This document shows positions 11,351-22,118 of a DNA stretch of 64,000 bases, one piece after another. The stretch is from Gnetum montanum (Eukaryota; Streptophyta; Gnetopsida; Gnetales; Gnetaceae): assembly GCA_015680685.1 (NCBI GenBank), contig MNCI01036652.1:3527-67526 (forward strand). The letters run 5' to 3'. The first letter of the stretch is position 1; every line of letters begins with the position of its first letter. Both the position numbers and the translations under genes were made by a program. The notes under the pieces are model-generated. The model was not told the origin of the DNA and searched no databases. It worked only from the letters and a program-made list of their open reading frames with translations.

Positions 11351-14300
11351 GGGTGCGTGGGTGACATCTCCAATTTTCTCATCAATCTTAATGTTTTTGG
11401 GATGAAAGTCTAATGATTTAGATGTTGATCCTTGTCATGTAAACATTATCACGTGTATAGAGGGTTCATTTGCGGGTAGATTTTTGCTAACTGGGATTGA
11501 TGTTAACATTTGTACTAAGGCCTCACGATGAACTGGCAAAGTCAATATGAGGTCGTACAAGATTAATGATGTGTTCTTTTGTTTAAGGTCTTGCATAACC
11601 TGTGTTAGGGCATTAGCTAGGTCTTTACCATTGGATATATTCTTGTCCATGGCCACTTGATCCATTGGACCTAATAGTCGTATCTCACATGGGGTAACTT
11701 TCATGTTATTTTTCATGACTGTTGGGTCGGATATGTGTTGGATTCTTGATTTTTCCTCTTTATAGCTCATGCTTGGCTCATTGTTAGAAGCAGCCATAGG
11801 TATTGCACTTAACAGAGTTGGTTTCAGGAGCCCCAGTGCAAGGCGTTGGTGTTTCTTCTCCAAGCGTTCCTTCTCCAAATGTTCCTTGGTAAGCCTATAT
11901 GCCAGGCGTTCTCGCATGGGTTGCATAGGAACATTTGGGGTCAGAGTATCAGGTTGTTTCGAGACCCGAATGATGAATGGGGCTGGACGAGATTGTATTT
12001 GAGGCATATGAACTTGGACATTAGGCTGCCTAGGCACCTTGACCATAAACGGGATTGGGCGATTTTTAGTTGGTATCTCTGTCATAGCCACTAGCGGTTG
12101 TATCAGCCGAGGATACACGAACAACAAATGCTTTGGTTTGGGGTGGTACCTGTGTTGTTGCCACTGTGGGAGGTACTCAGATGACCAATGGTCTTTGCGG
12201 GGTGGATCATGTGGGGAATATGAAGGTTGAGGTGATGCTAGTGCAGTAGGGGGAACATAAACTACGAAGGGATTCTTTGGCGTTTCATAGTTATTATCTG
12301 TGTAGATGGTGTTAATTATGTATGGCACTTCTTTAGTATTTAGGGGATCTTTATATATGCCCATGGATTGGTTTTGTGGTTTGACTGGGTTGGCCTCATC
12401 AAAAGTGATCTCACCTCTATCAATCATTCGTTGAATGTCTTGTTTCAAAGTGAAACAATAGTTGGTACCATGACCACTACGTTGGTGGTACTCACAAAAC
12501 CGGTCTAGTGTAAAGCCTCTTGGAACTGGGGGTTCATCCGGTGTTGCCAAGCTTGGGTTCTCAACCAATTCACAGAATCGATCATGTTTTTGAATTTCCA
12601 TGGGAGACAATTGTTTATGTTGCATTAGCCCAGCCTTCAAGAGTTGATCAAATAATTATGAAGGTTTCATGGGCAATGGTGTGTATTGAGAGGGGTCTCT
12701 CCTCTCAAAGTTTCATGCATGACTCGGTGTAGCATTTTGTGATGTGGACGGTTCGGGTGCAGCAATAGGAGCAGGTCTAGTATAGCCAGTAGGGGTGGTA
12801 GGTGGTTTACCTTGTTGTCTCGTACTTTTTTGTTGGATTTCTACTATTGTTGCTACATTTTCCTTAGCCCTTTCTTTGTCTTTCTTATTATGTTCACTTT
12901 TAAAGGTTGAACAGGCGGGGTCATAGCTATTTTGTGCTACTTCTTCAATGTTTTTAATTTGTACAAATGCTTGACTAAGAGTGCGTGCATTTAGATAATA
13001 CAGTTTAGATTTAACAAAGTCATTCACGGATCCCTTTAAGATGGTGAGTAAGTATGTTTTGGGGATTGGTTCATGAAGTTCGTTTAGCGCAGCACTCCAT
13101 CTTTGAATAAATTTTTGCACAGGTTCAAGCGGTGCTTGTTTTACCTATATCAGACTGTCCAAGGTCGCTTTAGGTTTTAGGTTGTACTTAAATCTGGTAA
13201 CGAACTGGTGTAAGAGATCCTCCAAAGAGGATATGGAGTTATGAGGTAAGGCTCGGTACCAGTCTAAAGCTCTCCCAGTAAGGGACATGGCAAAAACACG
13301 TAAGATTGCATGGGGCCATGCCTGAAGAAATAAACATTCTAGTCTAAATGTGACTAGATGGGCGTTGGGGTCTCCTTCCCTGTTGTATTTGGTTAGTTGA
13401 GGTAAAGAAACTCCTTTGGGNNNNNNNNNNNNNNNNNNNNNNNNNNNNNNNNNNNNNNNNNNNNNNNNNNNNNNNNNNNNNNNNNNNNNNNNNNNNNNNN
13501 NNNNNNNNNNNNNNNNNNNNNNNNNNNNNNNNNNNNNNNNNNNNNNNNNNNNNNNNNNNNNNNNNNNNNNNNNNNNNNNNNNNNNNNNNNNNNNNNNNNN
13601 NNNNNNNNNNNNNNNNNNNNNNNNNNNNNNNNNNNNNNNNNNNNNNNNNNNNNNNNNNNNNNNNNNNNNNNNNNNNNNNNNNNNNNNTGAGGGAACACCC
13701 TGAACTTGTTAAGTTGAAGTGGTGAAGGGTGTCCCTTGGGTTTGTATTCAGGGTATATAGTGAGTGGATGTAGAAGCAGGTATCACAGATGGCATCCCAA
13801 TCAGTTGGGGTGGAAAGGTCACTTCTACATTAGTTTGAGGGGGCTGTTGTTGGGGCTGTACTTGTAAGAGAGGGGATAACGTGGTGACAGGAGGCATAGT
13901 GGGGATGGGTATATTGAATGGAGTATCGGTCATGGGGAGAGTGGGAATAAGAGTAGATGCTTCTTGTTGAGGCATACGTGCTTGAGTGGTTTTAAATAAA
14001 TGGAGGAACATAGTCTCCTCCATGAAAGGGTGGAATAATGGGTTCGTGTAAGTATGCGGACTGAGAGTATAGTACGAATCCTCGTGTTCGGACTGAGCCG
14101 CAAAGTCATCCTCCTCTTTTAATTGAGGATTTATTATGGACTGGTCTAGAGACTGACTCCTTACCAAGAGGAGCTATGAGATGAGCTCAGAGTAGTGCTC
14201 TAGAAGAGGGATGATGTCATATGGGGAGGGGATGAACTCATGTCCTCCCTTATGAATCAGTTCATACTATTTCTTAGCCTCCAGTTCAGTTTGATCTACT

Positions 14301-14524
14301 GCCAAAATAGCTTGGATCTTTACACATATAAAATTATATTGTTCTTGTGTTATGACATTAAATGATGGATTCTTCCCTTGCAATCTAAGAGATTGGTGAG
14401 GTCTCCCCTAGGGGTTGACCTCACCGTGGGCCCTTATGGGTTGCATGATGGGTATCGACATTGCTGTGGGGACATTGATATCTGAAGAGGACATGGTTGA
14501 AACATTGGTATTGGTAGTATTCAT
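11351..14524 (-). pseudogene. TE-2 gag, nearly open
   Basis: The frame runs from ATG at 14524 (MNTTNTNVSTMSSSD) to protease, broken by only a few stops and one sequence gap. Parts in order: Pro/Gln-rich N-terminal region (to about 13750); gap; capsid helices with FIQRWSAALNELHEP and NDFVKSKLYYLNARTLSQAF (13120-12980); basic tail; zinc knuckle CEYHQRSGHGTNYC near 12490; a long Pro-rich region; and a Lys/Glu-rich helix near 11880. The 401-residue block 11435-12640 is the longest open frame in the window. One stop, TGA near 12714, fits a decayed CGA; another, TAA near 12656, replaces a conserved Glu codon. Confidence 0.85.
13421..13687. other. Assembly gap of 267 unknown bases
   Basis: All bases are N. 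The gap falls inside TE-2 gag between the N-terminal region and the capsid segment. Confidence 1.
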
Positions 14525-14568
14525 GGTGAAAAGGTCTTAAGTATAACAAGGTAGATGGGAGATAGTGT

Positions 14569-14826
14569 CAGCATGCACAGGTGAAAATTTGGCCAAGTAT
14601 GAAACGGGTATACTTGTTAGCATACACCCTCAGCATGCAGACTGGATCCACAGTGTATACCTAAGTATGGCAGCATGCAAACTGGATCCACAGCGTATAC
14701 CTAAGTCTGGCAATGTGCAGACTGGATCCACAATGTATGGACTGAATCCCCAGCGTACAGGGTGAACAGGCAACGTACGAATAGAGTGAACAGCGTGCAA
14801 ATAGGCTAGACAGCGTATACACGCTA
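14569..14826 (-). repeat. TE-2 leader repeat with AGCGTATAC / GCATGC word
   Basis: Diverged units in the TE-2 leader, the first ones about 45-55 bp long and later ones nearer 30. Examples are CAGCATGCAGACTGGATCCA and ACAGCGTATACCTAAG, with words such as CAGCGTACAG and CAGCGTGCAA. Similar GCATGC/AGCGT words recur in U3 of the TE-2 LTR at 15712-16400. It occupies the place of the 165-bp repeats of TE-1 and TE-3 but is unrelated to them. Confidence 0.75.
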
Positions 14827-15012
14827 AGATTGCAGTAGATCTGGCTGAACAGGGTGTAGATTTGGAAGGTTCAAAATTAGATCTATGTTGACAAAGTGTA
14901 GATCTAAGAAAATCGACTGTAGATCAGGGATCATAGGGAGCAGATCTATGAGATGGACTGATGGATTTGAAGAGATCTACGGTGGATCAAAGTAGATTTC
15001 AGAAACTTCAGG
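14827..15012 (-). repeat. TE-2 leader with reiterated GTAGATCT
   Basis: Between the AGCGTATAC repeats and the PBS, a GTAGATCT-like word recurs about eight times at irregular 20-45 bp spacing. No coding potential is seen. It is leader sequence of the element. Confidence 0.5.
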
Positions 15013-15029
15013 CCCTCCTTCTTGCACCA
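15013..15029 (-). promoter_or_regulatory. TE-2 primer-binding site
   Basis: The minus strand reads TGGTGCAAGAAGGAGGG, differing from the TE-1 site at one base. A 5-base spacer separates it from the likely LTR end TATA at 15035. Confidence 0.7.
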
Positions 15030-15034
15030 TTTTC

Positions 15035-16990
15035 TATACCATCTGAAATCATCGGTGTAAGGCTAGAATGAAACAAACACCAAGAGATCTATAGATAAGC
15101 ACAGAAGACTCTACCTTCACTTGAGGGAGAGCTGGAACTGATGAAGATAGAGTACCTTGGGTAGTCTGCACACGGATCAAACAAGGATTTCCCCAAACAT
15201 ATGCCAATGTGCCATACGCTAGGTTATGTGTAAATAGCGTAATAAGCATAAACTATAACATAAATATGCAACATAGATAAAGAGGTAAGCAACAATGAAC
15301 AAAAACTGTAACAAATCTTGATCAGAAATGAAGCAGTTTTATTGTAAAATGGAGATTACAGTGCACTGGTTTGAACGCAGTTATGGATTTGACACAAGGT
15401 GGACAAAAAGCCTCGGTGAATGCAGAGGGATGATGATATGCTAGTTTGGACCGTAGGCACAGCTTCAAGGCTGTATGGTCAACGTGGAGGGTAGAAGTCT
15501 AGCATGCAGGGTTGGCGTTCCCAATTGTCTCCCAATGTGATCTCTTTTTTTATCCCCCCTCTTCCTTTCTTGGTAGAAAATTGGGATTTTTATAGGTTTT
15601 AGGATGTGAAACTCAGATCTGGAGTGGTATGAGTGGCCATTGGTGAGAAAATTTCAAGTCTGATGACATGTGGCTGCGTTGCCCGAGTGCAAAGAATATT
15701 ACAACTGTATAGCATGATGCATGCCAACATGTACACACTGGGCATGTAAACCCAGCATACAGACTTGACCAACACAAAAGAATTAAACCTTACAAACAAA
15801 CACTACTGTTACAACAGAAAATATTGAACTTGGCCCTTGGATTTGAGCTCTAGTGCCATGATAATGCTGCCTGTGGATTTTCAGCTCATTTGGACTTGAT
15901 CTAATATAGTTTTGGAAGGATTCAAGTAGTGTACATGATGCTGCACACTGTGCACACTAGGCATGCAGGTTAGCTGAATCATTTGATCGACCTCGCTTTT
16001 GGTGATGCACACTAGGCATGTATGCTAGGCGTGCAGAGTATGTATGCTCAGCGTATAGGTCATGGGAGTGCATCATTTTGAGGTTGAATCTTCATTTTGG
16101 AAGCCTGGGATGATGCCTGACACTTTCCTTGCTTCTGAGAGTCAATTGTAGGTGGAGATCTTGTTCTAGGATGCCTGTTTTGAGAGGTCCTTGATGGTGC
16201 ATGCTAGGCATGCATGCTAGGCGTGCATGAGGGAAAACCCATCATTTGGAACCCAAAATTTGATTTTCAGATGGTTGAGAGCTATTGGGGACCTTGGTGA
16301 AGGTCTTGGGAGGTCCATATGCTCAATTCTGGAGTGTTTTGGCTCATTTTTAGGGTCCAAAAGTTGTTGTACGCTGAGCTGCACACTGGGCATGTAGGTT
16401 TATGTGCAAGAGGTATACTTAGTCAAAACTAAATGTTTTAAGTTTGAAACTTGCAGTTCTTGTTGCCAAATGTTGATGTAGTCTCCAATGGATCTTGGGG
16501 AACTTTTATTTTCCTGATTTGACTCCGTTTGATGTTGTTTGTGAAGTTCACAAGTTTCGGTCATGCTGGGAAGCATCATGACTTAGCTCGATTCTTGTCC
16601 AAAAGTGTAAGTCCAAATTTTTGTGGTGTTTCACATGTGACATAAGCACGTGTCTCAGTGCACTGACCTAGTAGGCTACTATGCTTCCTCTGCTTTTTCG
16701 TAATTCTTTCACCATTTTTTTTCTGCTTTCATTTTACATCCTAGTCTTAGTCATCTGTGTTTTCTGTCATTGTTTTGGCCTTTGCATCACCACTGTTGCC
16801 ATTTCGGCCACCGCGGATGCATAAACACTATGCTATCATTGCATGTAAGGTTGCCTAAACCGCCACCACTGCGGTTGTCATAACCGCAGGGGTTTGAATA
16901 GTTTAAGTTACTTGGCTTTCAAATGGCATAGCGTAGGATCCTTAGGAGGGTTTGGCCATGTGTGATGCAATAGTACGACACGTGTTCTAT
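15035..16990 (-). mobile_element. TE-2 LTR
   Basis: The PBS-proximal edge is set by comparison with TE-1 and TE-4, where a TAYA end and a 5-7 base spacer precede the PBS. A TATA-like box at 15586-15594 (TATAAAAAT on the minus strand) marks the promoter. Beyond it, U3 is rich in GCATGC/AGGCGTGCA words. Apart from the first few bases it is not alignable by eye with the TE-1, TE-3 or TE-4 LTRs, so TE-2 is a separate family. The outer edge, near 16990, is an estimate set by the start of TE-3's antisense gene. Confidence 0.6.
15712..16400. repeat. Palindromic GCATGCTAGGCGTGCA words in TE-2 U3
   Basis: Clusters near 15712-15765, 15935-15970, 16003-16065, 16195-16230 and 16372-16400 hold words such as GCATGCTAGGCGTGCATG, ACTGGGCATGTA and CTCAGCGTATAGG. 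Several are self-complementary. They are spaced irregularly across U3, and related words occur in the leader at 14569-14826. Confidence 0.7.
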
Positions 16991-17186
16991 CAGGGCATAT
17001 TGTTAATTGCCCTATTAGGGTTAATTGCTCTATTGCTATGCTAGGCTATTTTCGCTATGCTATCACTTTCATGTTCTTGCTACGTTATGTGCGAGAAGAG
17101 GGTTATGCTAAGGTGTCAGGTGCTGCTATGCTGCATGTGCACTGCACTTGGTCATCATGCTAACACTTTCTAGTTGTGTTTTGTAG

Positions 17187-20100
17187 GATGGGACTAAGGC
17201 TAATTCTAATTGTCTTAGAAATTGCAGGGGTCTTGTGTTACGTAGGCAAACCTGTGGCCAATGTCCCTCCTCCCCAGATACGTGTGGGGGAGTAGGGGGT
17301 CTAGTTTAGGAAAGGAGCATAGGAGTTCCTACAATACCTCCTCCAACACTTCAGTGTGATTGTTTGGTCATACCTAGAGGAGAAAGAGGCAGATGTCATA
17401 ACAAAATCCATATTACCTAGGGCAAGCTGGGGCATCCTGAGGTTTTTGACAGATGGGACAATCATTAGTAGGCAGGGAGAAGGATCCAGTCAACACCCCA
17501 TAGGGTTAAGGCATTTAGCCTGGATCTAGGATATGCATGAGTACAGCTACTACCATCCTTACAACACACTATTCATCACACGTTATATGGCGACGTGCTT
17601 CCAAAACCCACCGGGAACCATCTACTGTGCTGGCGGGTGAGTTTTGTAGCCCTGTTCTACTGTGTTGTGCAACGCTTGTCATATTGGCCAAATGCTAACA
17701 GTATGTTTTTGTTACCAGGTTCTGCATCAACAAGGAAGGGCTTCACGATTGAATAGGTCTACTGACTATAACACGGATAGCCTTGCAAGAGTTCTCTTCT
17801 GCTGAGAACCTGTGTGTAGGTGTGATCAATCAATGTTGGGGTGAATACCACACCTACCCAGACCTATACCCCATTCCCTACGATCAGTGCAAGGAGTCTA
17901 GTTGGCTAGATGAGGGGTGGGCACCCTTCAAAATGGTCACCGTTGAACAATTTCTAGTTACTCTCCCACCATTCCCATTACCATACAAACCTGGTAGGCT
18001 AAATAGTAAGTGTTACATGCTTAAGTTTCTTTGCAATCTTTGGATTTTCTACATTTTTATGCTAAACGTTTCTTGTGAAAACGGCTGCAAGGGCAAAAAA
18101 GATCCCAAAGGTGATGATGGTAACCACTGAGACATAGGAGGACAACATCTACTTCATGTACAAAGAAGTAGATACAAGCCAACATTGGATAAACGGTGCG
18201 GCTTCAGACTCCTTGGCCTAGAATATCCAAAAGGCCAGGCTTATGGATCTATTCCTGGCCCTAAATCTGAGCGTTCCTACCACCGCGATGCTCTCCCTAG
18301 TCGACTCCTTTTCTAACAAGGTGGGCTGCTTCCGCACGTGCATATAGGATATATGGGTTGTCATTGAAATTAATGACCAGCTGTTTGCAGACCTCTTTGG
18401 CATCCCTATCGATGGCATCCTCATAGGGTCGAAGGGCAAGATGGAGCTAAGCTTTTAGAAGAAGGACATCCAGGAGTGGTTAGGGATTGCCAAGAAGTGG
18501 AGGGGTCTCCCAATGGAGAAGCTTAATGTAGGACCCACTAGAGAGGTTTACCCTATCTTCCATGCTCATGCATTTCCCCAGCTACTTTCCCAAGGAAAGC
18601 TCCTGGGGATTGAGTAGGCCTAGGTAATGCATGAGATCATGGAAGAGGGGGCTTGCTACAACTGGGCTAATTTTCTGTGTAAAGGCTTGCAGAATGAAAT
18701 CTTAGGGCTCCATAAGAAAACGGAGTCTTTTTCCAATATACATTATCCCTTTTACATAGCCTGTTTGAAGCATTTTGTGGAGTTTCTCGTGATTCAAGAG
18801 AATGGAGCCTGGGTCATGCAAAATTGCAACCAGATTTCCAGACCATGGATCTGCTAGATTCTCCAGACCACCCAAGCCCAACATCCCCATAAATAATTGG
18901 GGAGTCATTCTCTCTAATGACTAAGGATCAGGTGGTCCACAACTTTCGTGGTCAAGAAAGCATAGGAGAGATGCCCCTCACTGTAACTGGTAGTGTGTCA
19001 TAGGGGGAACGTCTCATAGTCGAGACTGTGGCCAGTAAGTTACAATGGAAGAGGCCTCCTCCAGCTAAGGAAATCGTTCACATGAAGGAAGAGGAGGGGC
19101 GAAGACTGCAGCTTAAACTGTAGAGGATGCAACCCCCCATTGTTAAATGCTTTTGTTCATGTTTATTCCTTCGCCTACTTTGTTAATGCCTGCTACGCTG
19201 TGCTACACTAGACGGTGTAGCATAGCGTAGCACCTACTTTAAGCTAACTTTTCTTGAGCTAATGCAAACATGTCTCTTTGCTGTCAGAAGAAGAAGAAGG
19301 CAACAAAGAGGTGTCAACCCCTAAGATGGGGGTGATGAATAAAGACACGGAGGCCCCAATCTTGGAAGAGAGGGCCCTGGTCAAGAAGAAAGGGGCTCCT
19401 ACCGCTAAGGTAGGGGCTCTTTTCATTAGGCACAATCCTCCTACTAACGAGGAGGGAATTTTTTAGAGACGAAGAGGAGTCTTCCTTGAATAAAAAATCC
19501 GCTGGTCTCTCAAAAGGAAAGGCACCAGCACATGAAGAAGAAGCCTGTCCAAACTTGGCAAGGGCCTCTACCAAGGCTACCATCATCGTTTTGCATCATT
19601 GGGAAGGAAGATCGCAATTAGACACTGGTGAGTTTGGCAATATGTCTACCTTGTCATAGCCCATTTTGGCCATTGCTGATATGTTTAGTTATGTGACAAG
19701 CATCACTGTTGATGCTACAGGACCCCCTCTGATTCATGCAGAATCATGGGCCGAGATCCTTAATAAGTTTGCGTTCATGCAAGGAATTGTCGATGACATG
19801 ATCAACCGCCTTCAATAGATGGACCCTAAAGTGGGTAAGTAGTAGTGATAGGTGCTCTCATGTTACTATGTTAGAATTTCTTGAGCTTGCTAATCTTGCT
19901 ATGCTAATGCGACTAATATGCTCTTTGTGTCATGGCAGCCTCTCAACTCAAATGGGACCCGACATGGCCTTTAAAAGTTGGTGTCGTGCCTACATTGAAG
20001 TGATCAAGGTGTCTTGTTGCGCATATGACAAGGCTTGCAAATGCACTTTGCACTCAGCATGCTCCTTGTGGGAGTATAAGCGCATCAACAAGGACCTGTG

Positions 20101-20975
20101 GAAATAGGTCCAAAAAGCTGAGCAAGAGAAGGCTGAGCTGAGCACCGAGGTGGAGGATCTCAAGTCGAAGAATGAATTCCTCATAGCCCATGACACTAAT
20201 AATGAGCACTGGCACATGGTTGTGATAGATTATGCCATATTTTGGATAGTCACATGTCAGAACGTTGAAGCCACCCACAAAATAATAGAACAATGGATGC
20301 AAATGGACTTGTTAGCCCAAAAATGTCAAGATTTGAAAGATTTCAATGCCAAGGTTTACAAATGGGAGTAATCCCAGAAAAACCATAAACATATGTATAA
20401 ACTGGAACATGCCACCTATCATAAACTGTACAAGGAAGTTGCTATGGAGGCATTTACATATAAACCATTCGTAAATGCTATTAATGCTTCTGAGGCCTAT
20501 GCCAAGTTCAAAGAACAAGTAAAGGTTACGGAATCTCCTGAATAAAAAGTAGACCTTCCCATAGGAGAAAATGCAACTGCCTCCTTTTCTCCAAGACCAC
20601 CAAGGTGGACAACCACTGAAAGGGAGAGAGCTATTGTGGATGCTGAACCAAGAAATAGGCATTGGGTGGACATCATGGCAAAGGAGGTTTGGCGCCGCCT
20701 TGGGCTTAGCTTAGACTGGATACCCTTCAAGACAGATGTAGGTCCTTCTTAGGTTAGTCGCTTTCTATTATATTAATGCTTATACTCTGTTGTACCTCGC
20801 ATTTTTTTCCCTAGTTGACCACTTTATTTCTACAATGTAGGCTCTGGATGAGGGCACAAGGCTCGTAGAGGGAAGGAATGAAGAGTCAGTACAGGACAAC
20901 GTAGGGGAAGGCGATGCAAAACGAGGTGATGCAAAAGCAAGTGATGAAGATGATGTGGGCAGAGACAACCCCTGA
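17187..20975 (+). pseudogene. TE-3 antisense multi-exon gene (aORF)
   Basis: Likely exons: 1, 17187-17636; 2, 17719-18005; 3, 18092 to about 19120; 4, 19288-19627; 5, 19721-19834; 6, 19939-20752; 7, 20841-20975 (TGA). Most junctions keep AG and GT; the donor after exon 3 is unclear. Exon 1 ends near TSKTHREPSTVLAG and aligns with TE-4 32690-32715. Exon 3 has LVDSF, LFADLFGIPIDG, YPIFHAHAFPQLLSQGKLL, LKHFVEFLVIQENGAWVM and QISRPWI. Exon 6 carries a heptad-like charged stretch (VQKAEQEKAELSTEVEDLK), a probable coiled coil. Exon 7 is acidic and repetitive. Many TAG stops make it a pseudogene. Some introns contain the TE-3 palindrome word, for example 19190-19232. Confidence 0.72.
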
Positions 20976-21160
20976 TAGCATGGGATTTCTTTCTCTTTTT
21001 TTTTGAAATTTTGAATTTTTGTAAAATTCTCGCAAACATTGCTTGAAAGACAATAGTTTTGAATAAAGAAAAGAGAATTTTGGAAATAGAAATTGATTCT
21101 GTGCTAACTTGTGCATTGTTTACATGCTACATTTTGTGTAAAATTTCCATGCTTTTATGT
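20976..21160. other. AT-rich stretch after the TE-3 antisense gene
   Basis: No gene is seen. It corresponds to 9967-10353 of TE-2 and ends at the repeat array. Confidence 0.45.
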
Positions 21161-21330
21161 GCTAGTTTTAATCCATTTTGAGCTATACCTAGTTTTAAGC
21201 CATTTTGGGCTATAGCGTAGCATAGTTTTAGGCCATTTTGGGCCCCTGCTAGTTTTAGGCCATTTCAGGCCTCTGCTAGTTTTAGGCCATTTTGGGCCTC
21301 TACTAGTTTTAGGCCATTTCAGGCCTCTGC
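21161..21330. repeat. TE-3 module-border array (AGTTTTAGGCCATTTC)
   Basis: Six tandem units of 29-37 bp, each with CTAGTTTTAGGCCATTT followed by YRGGCCTCTG. This is the most regular array of this word in the window. It sits between the antisense gene and the gag-protease module. Confidence 0.85.
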
Positions 21331-21469
21331 ATAGCATGCCAAAGGGATGATACGTTAACAACTTGAACAACGGCTAACCGGTAACCTTCATAGACAGATG
21401 GATGCAAACAATGAAAGATGGTAATGTACAAAGGGTGGTGACTAGGTAGGAAGTAGTGGGGTTGCTACG

Positions 21470-21809
21470 CTATGCATAGCTGCTTCTTGACCCATCGTGG
21501 GTTGAGCGGAGCATAAGGCCAAGGCACTTTTCCAAGGCCTTCATTTGCATCATTGTCCCACACTTGGAAGGGAAACTTAGCCCATGTGCTTTCATTTTGG
21601 AAACAAAATTTCTAAGCCGATTCCCCCGCTGGATGGTTAGTGTGTGCATAAGCAAGCCCTTCATTCTCAAAGGTTAGGACCCCTAAGCCCTACTCTATGT
21701 CTATGTTGTGGATTTCTTGCACCATTACCTCGTCACCATGGATCACCACCTCCTTTCCTACGTATGGTAGGTGGATCTCCTAGTGTATAGGTGAGGAGAT
21801 AGCCCTGAG
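21470..21809 (-). pseudogene. TE-3 polyprotein linker downstream of protease
   Basis: Homologous to 1735-2034 of TE-1, as shown by shared segments around GGCCAAGGCA, CACTTGGAAGGG and CCCTAAGCCC. A minus-strand frame of 66 residues (21470-21670) is open but probably not the original frame. A TAGCGTAGC-type palindrome, GCTACGCTATGCATAGC, lies at 21463-21479. No RT follows. Confidence 0.55.
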
Positions 21810-22118
21810 CTACGCTAACCATGATCTTTCCAAGATCAGGTTAAACCTGGGCATTTCTTCAACCATGATGAATGTCGTGTTCATGGGGAATTGGTCCCCT
21901 TCCACAAAGTCTATGTGGACCGTGCCCTTCACCATGACCCACATCCCATTGAATGACCTTAGGCACGATGTGATTATGGATTTGATTTGGTCGACCAAGC
22001 CCAACTTGTCCACAATAGGGAAGGGGATGACGTTCGTGGCAGCCCCATCATCAACATGTACCCTTCGAATCTGGTGTTGGCTGACCTGAATTGTGATGAA
22101 AAGGGGTGTTGTAGTCAC
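21810..22118 (-). CDS. TE-3 retropepsin (protease)
   Basis: A 102-residue open protease segment with VHVDDGAATNVIPF (active site intact), SFNGMWVMVKG and LILERSWLA, where the usual Gly of LILGR is Glu. That change in the C-terminal flap-base motif may impair activity. It is very close to the TE-1 copy, so TE-1 and TE-3 are sister families. Confidence 0.82.
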   Translation of the reverse strand: MTTTPLFITIQVSQHQIRRVHVDDGAATNVIPFPIVDKLGLVDQIKSIITSCLRSFNGMWVMVKGTVHIDFVEGDQFPMNTTFIMVEEMPRFNLILERSWLA

